A DNA stretch of 48,223 nt from Ignavibacteriota bacterium. GTDB taxonomy: Bacteria > Bacteroidota > Ignavibacteria > Tepidaquicellales > Tepidaquicellaceae. Position numbers and translations under genes: made by a program. Of this stretch, positions 27,834 through 35,614 are shown in pieces (position 1 is the stretch's first letter; each line of letters starts with the position of its first letter). The stretch spans positions 1 through 48,223 of the forward strand of contig JAGQWH010000009.1 in assembly GCA_020437545.1 (NCBI GenBank). Reading direction: 5' to 3'. Under the pieces are notes generated by a model. It was not told the DNA's origin. It ran no database searches and was given only the letters and a program-made list of their open reading frames with translations.

Positions 27834-29305
27834 TGAAATCCAAATCACATGTTTCGGAATTATTCAGACAGACCGTGATTTACGGACTGGGCATAATGCT
27901 TAATAAATCAGTCGGATTTATACTCATACCGTTATATACAAAATACTTCCCTCCCGAGCAGATAGGATTATTTACACTTGTACAGTCCTTGTCATTATTT
28001 TTTGGTGTAGTGTATATGTTCGGAATGGAAACTTCATTTATGAAATTTTTTATAGACGGGAAGAATGAAAAGGAAAGAGCTGAAGTCTATTCTTCAACTC
28101 TTATTTTTTTACTGGTAATAGCCGCAGTGCTTTCATCGGTCATATATTTTAACTCAGGAAGTATAACGGAATTGTTCAGGTTCTCGCCGGAAGAAGAAAG
28201 CATGTTCCTTGTACAGATCCTCAGCATAATGATGCTGATCGATACACTTTACAGATTTCCGCTGCTACTGTTCCGGGCAAAACTTGAATCAAAAACCTAT
28301 GCGCTCATAAATCTTTTTACTTTCTTTATAAACATTATCAGCAATGTTGTCTTCATTGTAATACTGAAATACGGAGTCGAGTCAATTTTTTACAGTTACA
28401 TACTTTCTTCCGGTATCACTCTTCTTGCCGGACTGGTGCTCACAAAAAAATATCTGACAATCAAAATATCAACAGCTAAGATCAAAGAAATGCTCGGATT
28501 CGGAAGCAAGTTTATATTTATAGGTTTTTTTGTATTGTTTATAGACGTTTCAGACAGATTTTTTCTTAAATATTATTTTGATGAATTTACTGTCGGTGTA
28601 TATTCAGCTAATTACAGACTGGCATCTGTAATGAGTTTTCTGATAGCTTCTTTTAAATTTTCATGGACACCGTATTTTCTCAATCTGAAAACCAATCCGG
28701 AAAACAAAAAAATTATTTCGTCGATTTTCACAAATTTTATTTTAGCGGGGTTGTCTTTGTTTTTGCTTTTCTCTCTTTTCACAGAACTGCTTGTAAAGAT
28801 CCCTTTCTTCGGAATAGAATTTCTTAACTTCAATTACTGGGACGGTTTGAAGATCATCCCGGTAATTCTGCTTGCCTACTTCTTTTCAGGTGCTTATTCA
28901 ACACTTAATGCAGCGCCGTTCTTCACTGATAATACGGGAGCAATATTTTTCATAACCCTTTCGGGTGTGATCGTAAATGTTCTGTTTAACTTTTTATTAA
29001 TACCTCTTTTGAATATAACCGGAGCAGCACTTGCAACGCTTTTCACATATCTCATTATGTTTGTTATTGTATATTATTATTCTCAGAAAATTTACAGAGT
29101 GGATCATGATATCTCGAGGATACTGAAGATAGGTCTGATCACTGGAGTATTCTTTGTAACAGGATATTACTTTGTAAATGAACTGAATATTCTTACCGGA
29201 TGGAAAATTTTATTGAATGTGATTCTTATGGGTATTTTTATTTTTGTTTTGAAGGTTATGAATATTCTGGATTTTAATAAATTGAAAGTGCTGTGGAAGA
29301 ATTAA
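27833..29305 (+). CDS. Wzx-type oligosaccharide flippase
   Basis: A 490-residue membrane protein with 12-14 predicted transmembrane segments and the polysaccharide-synthesis/MOP-superfamily pattern (TVIYGLGIMLNKSVGFILIP, YFPPEQIGLFTL, FSWTPYFLNL). Such proteins move lipid-linked oligosaccharides across the inner membrane in Wzy-dependent O-antigen or capsule assembly. No Wzy polymerase is seen in the cluster. It overlaps the upstream glycosyltransferase by one base (TGATG) and is followed by a heptamer repeat. Confidence 0.88.
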   Translation: MKSKSHVSELFRQTVIYGLGIMLNKSVGFILIPLYTKYFPPEQIGLFTLVQSLSLFFGVVYMFGMETSFMKFFIDGKNEKERAEVYSSTLIFLLVIAAVLSSVIYFNSGSITELFRFSPEEESMFLVQILSIMMLIDTLYRFPLLLFRAKLESKTYALINLFTFFINIISNVVFIVILKYGVESIFYSYILSSGITLLAGLVLTKKYLTIKISTAKIKEMLGFGSKFIFIGFFVLFIDVSDRFFLKYYFDEFTVGVYSANYRLASVMSFLIASFKFSWTPYFLNLKTNPENKKIISSIFTNFILAGLSLFLLFSLFTELLVKIPFFGIEFLNFNYWDGLKIIPVILLAYFFSGAYSTLNAAPFFTDNTGAIFFITLSGVIVNVLFNFLLIPLLNITGAALATLFTYLIMFVIVYYYSQKIYRVDHDISRILKIGLITGVFFVTGYYFVNELNILTGWKILLNVILMGIFIFVLKVMNILDFNKLKVLWKN

Positions 29306-29327
29306 TTTTAACGAATATGAATAATTT

Positions 29328-29351
29328 ACTCAATACTCAATACTCAATACC
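29328..29351. repeat. Short heptamer array (caatact)
   Basis: Three to four copies of actcaat/caatact in the 50-base gap between the convergent flippase and TauE/SafE genes; same family as 3707-3752 and, inverted, 31684-31742. Confidence 0.65.
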
Positions 29352-29355
29352 AATC

Positions 29356-30093
29356 TCAAAAAATCAGCAATTTTACCGCAGCAAATAATATAACAAACGC
29401 CAGTACATTTTTAAGTATCCGGTTGTTGGCAAACGAACTTCCCCAGACCGAACCAATTACTCCTCCAATGAAAGCTGCTGCGATCCACCAGATGAAATCT
29501 GTGCTGAAGTTAATATTTCCGGATCCCAGTCCTGTTAATCCCGATAATGAATTTACAAAAATAAATAATGCTGAAACTGCAGCTGTCTGTTTCACATTTC
29601 CCCAGCCGAATATCAATATGATGGGGCTGAGTATGATACCGCCGCCAATACCGATCATTCCTGAAAATAAACCGAGTACTCCGCCTGTAATTATTCCGGA
29701 TAAAAGAGTTAGCTCCTTCTCAGGAGTTTCCGAATATTTGTTGAATATTCCTGAAATGCGGAGCGCCGCAAATATAAGAAATAATCCGAGTATCCTGTTG
29801 TACCAGACGGGCTCAAGCGTAATGCCTGCTCCTATGAATGCCATGGGAACGGATGCTATTGCAAAGGGATAGAATAATCTCCATCTGAAAAATCCATTTC
29901 TGTAAAACAGATAAAATGAAATTGCCGATACAAGAATGTTAAGTATAAGAGCCGAGCTTCTCATATAGATTGTACTGACTCCGAGCAAACTCATGAGCGC
30001 AAGATATCCGCTCGCCCCGCCGTGTCCTACTGATGAGTAAAGCATTGCGACAATCAAAATCAATGGGAGAATCTTCCATAATTCAAGTTCCAC
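29356..30093 (-). CDS. TauE/SafE family sulfite/anion exporter
   Basis: A 245-residue polytopic membrane protein with about eight predicted transmembrane helices. The family features are the N-terminal SVGHGGASGYLALMSLLG and the internal GMIGIGGGIILSPILIL glycine-rich repeat. Family members export sulfite, sulfoacetate or related organosulfur anions; the actual substrate cannot be told and no sulfur-metabolism genes flank it. It is a single-gene unit on the minus strand, divergent from dinB. Confidence 0.88.
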   Translation of the reverse strand: MELELWKILPLILIVAMLYSSVGHGGASGYLALMSLLGVSTIYMRSSALILNILVSAISFYLFYRNGFFRWRLFYPFAIASVPMAFIGAGITLEPVWYNRILGLFLIFAALRISGIFNKYSETPEKELTLLSGIITGGVLGLFSGMIGIGGGIILSPIILIFGWGNVKQTAAVSALFIFVNSLSGLTGLGSGNINFSTDFIWWIAAAFIGGVIGSVWGSSFANNRILKNVLAFVILFAAVKLLIF

Positions 30094-30191
30094 TGTCTCT
30101 GATTCCCCCTATGCTTAATTTAATAATGTGATCCACTACCGGAATGATTTTTGATTTCAGATATTTGATTTTTGATGGGTTTTTAATTCCT

Positions 30192-30206
30192 GTCCCCGCG
30201 ACGGAC
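30192..30206. repeat. Degenerate copy of GC palindrome
   Basis: GTCCCCGCGACGGAC resembles the flanked palindrome at 10376-10391 with one deletion and one substitution. Flanks are again gatttttgat-like, suggesting a dispersed element. Confidence 0.4.
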
Positions 30207-30259
30207 TGATTTCTGATTCCTAAAATACTATAATTAATTTTCAAAAACAGTTTCCTTCC

Positions 30260-30342
30260 CAACTTTCAACTTTCAACTTTCAACTTTTAACTTTTAACTT
30301 TTAACTTTTAACTTTTAACTTTTAACTTTTAACTTTTAACTT
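30260..30342. repeat. Heptamer array upstream of dinB
   Basis: About 12 copies of a 7-bp unit that shifts from caacttt (four copies) to taacttt (eight copies). It ends about 30 bases before the first possible dinB start. Confidence 0.8.
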
Positions 30343-30374
30343 AAATTTTTATATTTACCATAAATAATTAGGGT

Positions 30375-31673
30375 ATGCAGTTAATCAGTTCATCATATTT
30401 CATTCCGCGTGAGGGTACGGACTTCGACAGTCTCTACAAACGCGTCCGCATAATGCCTCTGTACTCCTTTCCTCATATAAAAGATATGAACATTCATATT
30501 GTCTCTCACCAAAAACGATTTTTTGTTCATATAGATTTTGATGCTTTCTATGCACAGGTAGAGCAGAGGGATAATATAAAGCTCAGAGGAAAGCCTGTAT
30601 CAGTCGGCGGTACCGAAGGCGGGAAGGGGATAGTGATGACGGCTTCTTATGAAGCGAGAGCAATGGGAGTCGATACCGGAATGTCTGTGCTGGAAGCGAA
30701 GAGGATCTGCCCCGAACTTATCTCCGTTCCGTGTTACGGTCCGAAGTATGAAAGCATCATGCTGAACCTTCTCAGCGCTCTGAAAGAATATGTTCCTGAC
30801 GACTGCATCGAGCAGTACAGCATTGACGAATGTTTCGCGGATCTCTCGGGTGTAGTGAAGAACTTCTATGAAGCAACGAAGGTCTCGAATGCAATTAAAA
30901 GAAAGATCCTCGAACTGGAAAGTCTCACTGCTTCGATGGGTATTTCATATAACAAGACTTTCGCAAAACTTGCAACCAAACTGCAGAAACCAAACGGACT
31001 ATCAGTTGTGACGCAGGAGAATAAAGAGAAGATCTATTCAATGCCCGCAAACAAGCTCTGGGGCATAGGCAGAAGAATTGAAGTCCGGTTATATACTCTC
31101 GGCATAAAGACGATCGGCGAACTTGCCGTTGCTAACGAGCGCATGCTGAAAAAAGAATTCGGCATAAACGGCGTGATCTTCCGTAAACTTGCGCGCGGTG
31201 AAGACACTTCCGAGATTATTAAAAAAGAAAAAAAAGAAAAATCCCTCAATCATTATCACACTATGGCAAAGCCGATATATAAGACTGAAGATGTAAGAAA
31301 AGAAATAAGAAGGATAGGCGAGTATATCTGCCGGAAGCTCCGGTCAAAGCAACTTACTGCAGGATGCATGCATCTTTCCATCAGATTTGAGAATCTGACA
31401 TATACTTCGCATCTTGTCCGGCTGCAAGAGTACACAAACGATGACAGGGAAATATTCAATGCAGCGGCTGTTATATACAATAACAAACTCCATAAGCCCT
31501 GCAAAGAAATGAAAGCACGGCAGTTCGGTATGGGAGTGTATGATCTTCATACAGACACACGTGAAAGGAATCTGCACCTCTTCGAAAAGAAAGTCTTCCT
31601 GCCGTATTATGCGCTTGATAAGATCAAGACGAAATACGGGGAAGGAATAATCAGGGTGGGACTTGAGTCGTGA
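30375..31673 (+). CDS. dinB: DNA polymerase IV (Y-family)
   Basis: A 432-residue translesion polymerase. HIDFDAFYAQVE (Asp54, Asp56) and YSIDECFAD (Asp151, Glu152) hold the catalytic acids; SVGGTEGGKGIVMTASYEAR is the finger region, and the helix-hairpin-helix segment with little-finger domain follows to the C-terminus. The conserved core starts near residue 50; an alternative ATG at 30486 would give 395 residues and a more usual N-terminus, so the first 37 residues are uncertain. Codon use looks GC-richer than its neighbours (runs of gcg, ccg, ctc, gag), and both flanks carry heptamer arrays, so horizontal acquisition is possible. No sliding-clamp motif was confidently read at the C-terminus. 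Confidence 0.95.
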   Translation: MQLISSSYFIPREGTDFDSLYKRVRIMPLYSFPHIKDMNIHIVSHQKRFFVHIDFDAFYAQVEQRDNIKLRGKPVSVGGTEGGKGIVMTASYEARAMGVDTGMSVLEAKRICPELISVPCYGPKYESIMLNLLSALKEYVPDDCIEQYSIDECFADLSGVVKNFYEATKVSNAIKRKILELESLTASMGISYNKTFAKLATKLQKPNGLSVVTQENKEKIYSMPANKLWGIGRRIEVRLYTLGIKTIGELAVANERMLKKEFGINGVIFRKLARGEDTSEIIKKEKKEKSLNHYHTMAKPIYKTEDVRKEIRRIGEYICRKLRSKQLTAGCMHLSIRFENLTYTSHLVRLQEYTNDDREIFNAAAVIYNNKLHKPCKEMKARQFGMGVYDLHTDTRERNLHLFEKKVFLPYYALDKIKTKYGEGIIRVGLES

Positions 31674-31683
31674 AGTGTACTTA

Positions 31684-31742
31684 GCATTGAGCATTGAGTA
31701 TTGAGTATTGTGTATTGTGTATTGTGTATTGAGTATTGTGTA
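31684..31742. repeat. Heptamer array downstream of dinB
   Basis: Eight or so copies of attgagt/attgtgt, the reverse complement of the actcaat/acacaat family at 3707-3752 and 29328-29351. Begins 11 bases after the dinB stop. Confidence 0.8.
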
Positions 31743-31784
31743 TAAAAGATACTTAGTACCTAAGACTTATAATCAGCCTGAGAA

Positions 31785-31836
31785 ACTATCAACTATCAAC
31801 TATCAATTGTCAACTATCAACTATCAATTGTCAATC
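31785..31836. repeat. Heptamer array overlapping a gene end
   Basis: Seven copies of caactat/caattgt. Its right end runs into the last codons and stop of the minus-strand gene ending at 31824, so the C-terminus LIDN and stop are written in repeat sequence. Confidence 0.75.
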
Positions 31837-32144
31837 AACTCAGTTTTTACTTTCCTCAGGAATCCGGCAAGATCATCGTCATCATCTGCACCGTAAGCAT
31901 CAATGATAATTCCTTTAATACCGTTTGATGCTCTTACACCGTATAAAACAGCCTCATCATCCGGATTGGAATTTCCTTCGAATCTGAATACTCTTTCAAT
32001 AATGAGTTCATCCGGCTGAAAAGCTTCATTGGTCTGTTTGGCAAGCATTCCGCCTTCGATCATTTCAAAATCATTTGTGTATCCCATTTCCCGTAATTTC
32101 GGGATCATCTGGGAAAGGGTGGTCATGTAGTTTTTTTCAGACAT
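31824..32144 (-). CDS. Small conserved Bacteroidota-type protein, unknown function
   Basis: A 106-residue soluble acidic protein (MTTLSQMIPKLREMGYTNDF, ERVFRFEGNSNPDDEAVLYG, IKGIIIDAYGADDDDD). From memory it resembles a small family seen in Bacteroidota genomes that is often misnamed phosphoribosylpyrophosphate synthetase; it has no PRPP-synthetase motif, so that name should not be trusted. The final residues lie in a heptamer array. No operon partner with a clear role; the YCII-family gene lies 87 bases upstream on the same strand. Confidence 0.75.
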   Translation of the reverse strand: MSEKNYMTTLSQMIPKLREMGYTNDFEMIEGGMLAKQTNEAFQPDELIIERVFRFEGNSNPDDEAVLYGVRASNGIKGIIIDAYGADDDDDLAGFLRKVKTELIDN

Positions 32145-32149
32145 ATTTT

Positions 32150-32183
32150 GTTAATTATGTTAATTATGTTAATTATGTTAATT
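32150..32183. repeat. 9-bp tandem repeat (gttaattat)
   Basis: Nearly four copies directly upstream of the 106-residue protein start (32144, minus strand), in the position where its promoter/leader should lie. Confidence 0.75.
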
Positions 32184-32192
32184 GGTCTCCTA

Positions 32193-32202
32193 CTCCGCGG
32201 AG
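32193..32202. repeat. GC-rich palindrome CTCCGCGGAG
   Basis: Perfect 10-base palindrome between two minus-strand genes, next to the 9-bp array. Third example in this window of a GC palindrome next to a short tandem array. Confidence 0.4.
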
Positions 32203-32231
32203 GATAAATTCTTATTAATCAAATTCTGAGT

Positions 32232-32543
32232 TCAGTCCCGGAATAGTGCCAAAGAAAATTCAAACAATTCGCCTGTCATGATTCCGCCTTTGATTGCCGG
32301 ATCATTTTCCATTATGGTGCGGGCTTCTTCAATTGTATCAACTTCAAGTATAGCTATACCGAAATCTTTATCCGACATTGGCTCATGAACAGTTCTTCCT
32401 GCAAGAAACAGAATTTTCTTTGCAAGAAGATCTTTCAGATAATTAAAATGTATGCTGACTGTTTCGATATCATTCTCCGTCCAGTCTTCGTTTCTGTATA
32501 ACCTGGGGTTGAGACTTAATTTGTAACAAAAGTGTTTTTTCAT
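32232..32543 (-). CDS. YCII-family protein
   Basis: A 103-residue protein with the YCII-like ferredoxin-fold pattern: N-terminal KLSLNPRLY, central HFNYLKDLLAKKILFLAGRT, and the conserved FGIAILEVDTIEEARTIMENDPAIKGGIM (Asp of the D-P pair being the family-conserved acid; last Gly-Gly for the pocket). The family is of unknown or varied enzymatic role. It starts at 32543 and is followed by a short-repeat-filled spacer on the minus strand. Confidence 0.85.
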   Translation of the reverse strand: MKKHFCYKLSLNPRLYRNEDWTENDIETVSIHFNYLKDLLAKKILFLAGRTVHEPMSDKDFGIAILEVDTIEEARTIMENDPAIKGGIMTGELFEFSLALFRD

Positions 32544-32570
32544 CTTTTATAAAAGTTTAAGAAATATTCG

Positions 32571-32763
32571 TTACCTCAAAGATTCTAAGGCTCAAAGAAA
32601 ATCGTTTTAATAAAAATGCTTTGATAGAATAATCCGGTTTTCCAATTCCACTTATGATTATGATCTGCGATATTAATTATTAATATTCCAATAAAATAAA
32701 AAAACATATCAATTGTTAAGATCCTTAGAGTTTTACTTAGAGTCTTTGAGTCTTACAGGCAAA
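32571..32763. repeat. Inverted, degenerate repeats around the spacer upstream of the YCII gene
   Basis: The left end (ttacctcaaagattctaagg) and right end (ttagagtctttgagtctta) are loose inverted copies of the same motif, which also has degenerate relatives at 8304-8335. No ORF lies between. This could be a decayed mobile element or a dispersed repeat. Confidence 0.4.
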
Positions 32764-32764
32764 A

Positions 32765-34060
32765 TTATTTTTTCAGGCTATACAGCATACTTTCCAATTC
32801 CTCTTTTCCCGGAGTATCCTGTATCAGCCTTGCGCTGGCTCCAAAAGTTAAATAACTCCACATCCAGGTAATAAGTATCGAGACCTTATTTTTAAATCCG
32901 ACCTGATAAAACAGATGCAGACCCAGCCACATCAGCCAGCCGATAAATCCCGTAAACTTAATTCCGAAAATATCAGCAACGGCATCTTTTCTTCCTATGG
33001 TTGCCATGCTTCCTTTGTCAGTATACTTAAATGGCTTTAATTCTTTTCCTTTAATAAGATCTCTTATAGCAGAAGCAGCATATCTTCCCTGCTGCATTGC
33101 AACTGCCGAGACACCTGGTAATGATTTGCCGTCCTCATCCCTGAAATTCACCGAATCACCGATAGCATAAATCTCAGGATATTCATCAAACGAACAGTAT
33201 CTGTTTACAATTAATCTTTTCTGTTTATCTTCAGGGAGACCAAAAGTATTATTCAGATTAACGGCTTCGACACCTGCCGCCCATATGATTATATTAGCGG
33301 TAAGTGTTTTTTCTCCTTCGGAAGTTTTTAAAAAGACTTTGTTATCTTCAATGTTCATGACCCTTGAATTAAGCATTACCCTGACATTTCTTTTTTCAAG
33401 TTTCTTCTTTGCATATATTGAAAGCTCCCGGTTAAAAGAGGGGATAAGATCAGCGCCGCCTTCAATTAGAATAATTTCCGATTTTCTTGTATCAATATTT
33501 CTGAAATCATTATTGATTATGCTGTGTGAGAGTTCGGCTAACGAACCTGCAAGTTCAACTCCGGTAGGACCGCCACCTATAATTATATATTTCATCAGCT
33601 CCTTTGCACTTTCAGGATGATTTTCAGCTTTTTCAAAAGACTTTAATATCAGGTTTCTTATCCTCAAAGCATCAAAAAGGGTTTTTAATCCGAGAGTATA
33701 TTTCATCCAGTCATTATGTCCGAAATAACCTGTTTTGGCTCCGGCTGCAAGTATAAGATAATCATAGGATATCCTTTTATCGTCCAGTATGATCTGTTTA
33801 TTTTCTTTGTCGATCTCTGTAACGGTATCCATAAGAACAGTGACATTCTTTTTTTTATGCATCAGCGATCTTATTGGAATCGCAATATCAGCAGGACTCA
33901 AAACTGCGCTCGCTACCTGATAAAGCAGCGGCTGAAACAAATGATGATTCGATCTGTCAATTAATGTGATCCTGATCGATTTATCTTTTGCAAGTTTCTT
34001 AACAGCCTGAAGTCCGCCAAATCCGGCGCCTATAATAACTACGTGTTTTGTTTCTTTCAT
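32765..34060 (-). CDS. ndh: Type II NADH dehydrogenase (NDH-2), single-polypeptide
   Basis: A 431-residue flavoprotein that oxidises NADH and reduces quinone without pumping protons. The FAD-binding GAGFGG (residues 11-16), then NHHLFQPLLYQVASAVLSP, IIGGGPTGVELAG (second Rossmann, NADH), IIWAAGV and YAIGDSVNF are the family motifs in order. The C-terminal segment with a hydrophobic helix (FIGWLMWLGLHLF) suits membrane association. It gives the cell an alternative to complex I, subunits of which are also encoded here. A TAAATTTG element lies 14 bases upstream. Confidence 0.92.
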   Translation of the reverse strand: MKETKHVVIIGAGFGGLQAVKKLAKDKSIRITLIDRSNHHLFQPLLYQVASAVLSPADIAIPIRSLMHKKKNVTVLMDTVTEIDKENKQIILDDKRISYDYLILAAGAKTGYFGHNDWMKYTLGLKTLFDALRIRNLILKSFEKAENHPESAKELMKYIIIGGGPTGVELAGSLAELSHSIINNDFRNIDTRKSEIILIEGGADLIPSFNRELSIYAKKKLEKRNVRVMLNSRVMNIEDNKVFLKTSEGEKTLTANIIIWAAGVEAVNLNNTFGLPEDKQKRLIVNRYCSFDEYPEIYAIGDSVNFRDEDGKSLPGVSAVAMQQGRYAASAIRDLIKGKELKPFKYTDKGSMATIGRKDAVADIFGIKFTGFIGWLMWLGLHLFYQVGFKNKVSILITWMWSYLTFGASARLIQDTPGKEELESMLYSLKK

Positions 34061-34073
34061 TCTCTTGTTTGTG

Positions 34074-34081
34074 CAAATTTA
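34074..34081 (-). promoter_or_regulatory. Possible -7 element (TAAATTTG) of ndh
   Basis: Matches the TAnnTTTG element 14 bases before the ndh start; no matching TTG at -33. Confidence 0.3.
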
Positions 34082-34209
34082 ATTTATATAATTTTCTCTT
34101 AAAACTTAAATTTAAATACTCTCCGAATTTAAGGTAAAGAAAAATTGGATTTATAACTACACTAATTATTCATAATTTAGCCTGATAAAACAATTAAATT
34201 TAAGTTATC

Positions 34210-35055
34210 ATGTCAGCAAAAATTGGAATAGGAATTATACACGGTATGGGAACACAGAATAAAAACTTTGCCCATACTCTCATTAACGATCTTAAGAGTT
34301 ATTACGGAGAAAAAAATGACACGAAAGATCTTTATTTCAGATCAATATACTGGGCTGATATTCTTGAAAAATCCGAAAATGCATTATGGAAAAATTTAAA
34401 GATGGAAAAACTGAGTTTTGATAAACTCAGACATTTTGTTGTTCATTATTTAGCTGATACAATTGCTTATCAGAAAATGTATGAAGAAAAAAAAGCCGAA
34501 TCTAAAAATGACAGAACGGTCTATTTCAGAGTTCAGGAAAGAATTTCAGATGCTTTAAAGGATATTCAGGAAAATACAGAACCCGGCGCTCCGCTTATAC
34601 TGATTGGGCATTCACTCGGAACGGTCATGCTGCTCAACTATATTCATGATTCACAAAAGTCCCCCGCCAATAAGAAGACAATCTACTGGAATGGAAAAAC
34701 CGAAACCGGAAATCTTGCAGGTCTTTTTCTTTGCGGAAGTCCGTTTGCATTATGGACTTTAAGAAAGGAAGGATTCGGTAAAGCTATCAATTTTCCGGGT
34801 GAAAAAATCAAAGGAAATCTGAAAACTATATCGAAATGGGTGAATTTTTATGACAAAGATGATGTACTTGGTTTTCCAATAAAAAATATTAACAGTTCAT
34901 ATAAAAGGAATAAGCAACTTATAGACATACCTGTGGAAGTTGATAACCCTGTACTCGGGTGGACACCTTTAAGTCATGATGATTATTTCACGACCATAAG
35001 CATTATTAAAAGTATATCAGGATATCTTCAGTCAGTAAGAAATGTAATAAGATAA
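34210..35055 (+). CDS. Alpha/beta-hydrolase-fold, lipase-like protein
   Basis: A 281-residue cytoplasmic protein. GHSLG at residues 133-137 is the nucleophile elbow (Ser135), with GIIHGMGTQ at 8-16 as the oxyanion-strand region. A candidate acid (Asp) and His lie in the C-terminal half (FYDKDDVLG at about 212-220; LSHDDYF at about 257-263). No signal peptide. The helix-rich insert at about 55-125 is not typical of simple esterases, so substrate is unknown. Confidence 0.8.
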   Translation: MSAKIGIGIIHGMGTQNKNFAHTLINDLKSYYGEKNDTKDLYFRSIYWADILEKSENALWKNLKMEKLSFDKLRHFVVHYLADTIAYQKMYEEKKAESKNDRTVYFRVQERISDALKDIQENTEPGAPLILIGHSLGTVMLLNYIHDSQKSPANKKTIYWNGKTETGNLAGLFLCGSPFALWTLRKEGFGKAINFPGEKIKGNLKTISKWVNFYDKDDVLGFPIKNINSSYKRNKQLIDIPVEVDNPVLGWTPLSHDDYFTTISIIKSISGYLQSVRNVIR

Positions 35056-35090
35056 AGGATTTTTATTTTTTGTTTTTTTCTAAATCTAAA

Positions 35091-35128
35091 TTTAACCAAT
35101 TAACCAATTAACCAATTAACCAATTAAC
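35091..35128. repeat. 8-bp tandem repeat (ttaaccaa)
   Basis: Four to five copies between the hydrolase stop and the YbjQ-like protein start. Confidence 0.75.
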
Positions 35129-35151
35129 ATTATTAACAAATCAACTAACAG

Positions 35152-35484
35152 ATGGATAAAAGTTTTATTACTACTGCATTCGACTTTGAAGGATGCAAGA
35201 TCACAAAGAATCTCGGTATTGTAAGAGGGATCATAGTGAGATCAAGAAATATTTTTGCAAATATAGGAGCGGGGTTTCAAACTCTAGTTGGAGGAGACAT
35301 TACACTTTATACCGAGCTCTGTGAAAAGACCAGGGCTGATGCTTTTGATCAGATGGTCTCTCACGCTGAAGAAATTGGAGCTAATGCCATCATTGGAATG
35401 CGATATGATGCAAATGAAGTGACATCCGGAGTGACTGAAGTGCTTGCATACGGTACTGCTGTCGTTGTAGAAAGAAAAACCTGA
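35152..35484 (+). CDS. YbjQ/UPF0145 family protein
   Basis: A 110-residue protein of the YbjQ (heavy-metal-binding-domain annotated) family: GCKITKNLGIVRGIIVRSRN, the GAGFQTLVGGDITLYTELC motif, REDAFDQM-like ADAFDQMVSHAEEIGANAIIG and the C-terminal VLAYGTAVVVE. Members form beta-rich homopentamers; function is poorly understood. It follows the hydrolase gene by 96 bases that include the 8-bp array. Confidence 0.93.
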   Translation: MDKSFITTAFDFEGCKITKNLGIVRGIIVRSRNIFANIGAGFQTLVGGDITLYTELCEKTRADAFDQMVSHAEEIGANAIIGMRYDANEVTSGVTEVLAYGTAVVVERKT

Positions 35485-35559
35485 TATTTATAATAAACCT
35501 TAAAAATTATTCAGATTAAAATTTATTATAACTATCTTTTATAACTTTTCTTTAATTAC

Positions 35560-35567
35560 TATATTTG
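35560..35567 (+). promoter_or_regulatory. Possible -7 element (TATATTTG)
   Basis: Matches TAnnTTTG 48 bases upstream of the BNR-protein TTG start; the -33 region is T-rich but not a clear TTTG. Confidence 0.3.
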
Positions 35568-35614
35568 CCTTCTCTGATCGTAAGTAATTTAAAGTTTGTT
35601 AAAGAGTTTTAAAA

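Noticed and set aside
29423-29872. Long plus-strand frame opposite the TauE/SafE gene
   Set aside because: Proline- and isoleucine-rich antisense shadow of a clear membrane-protein gene.
31824-32144. Phosphoribosylpyrophosphate synthetase
   Set aside because: The name is attached to similar small proteins, but no PRPP-binding or catalytic motif is present and the length is far too short.
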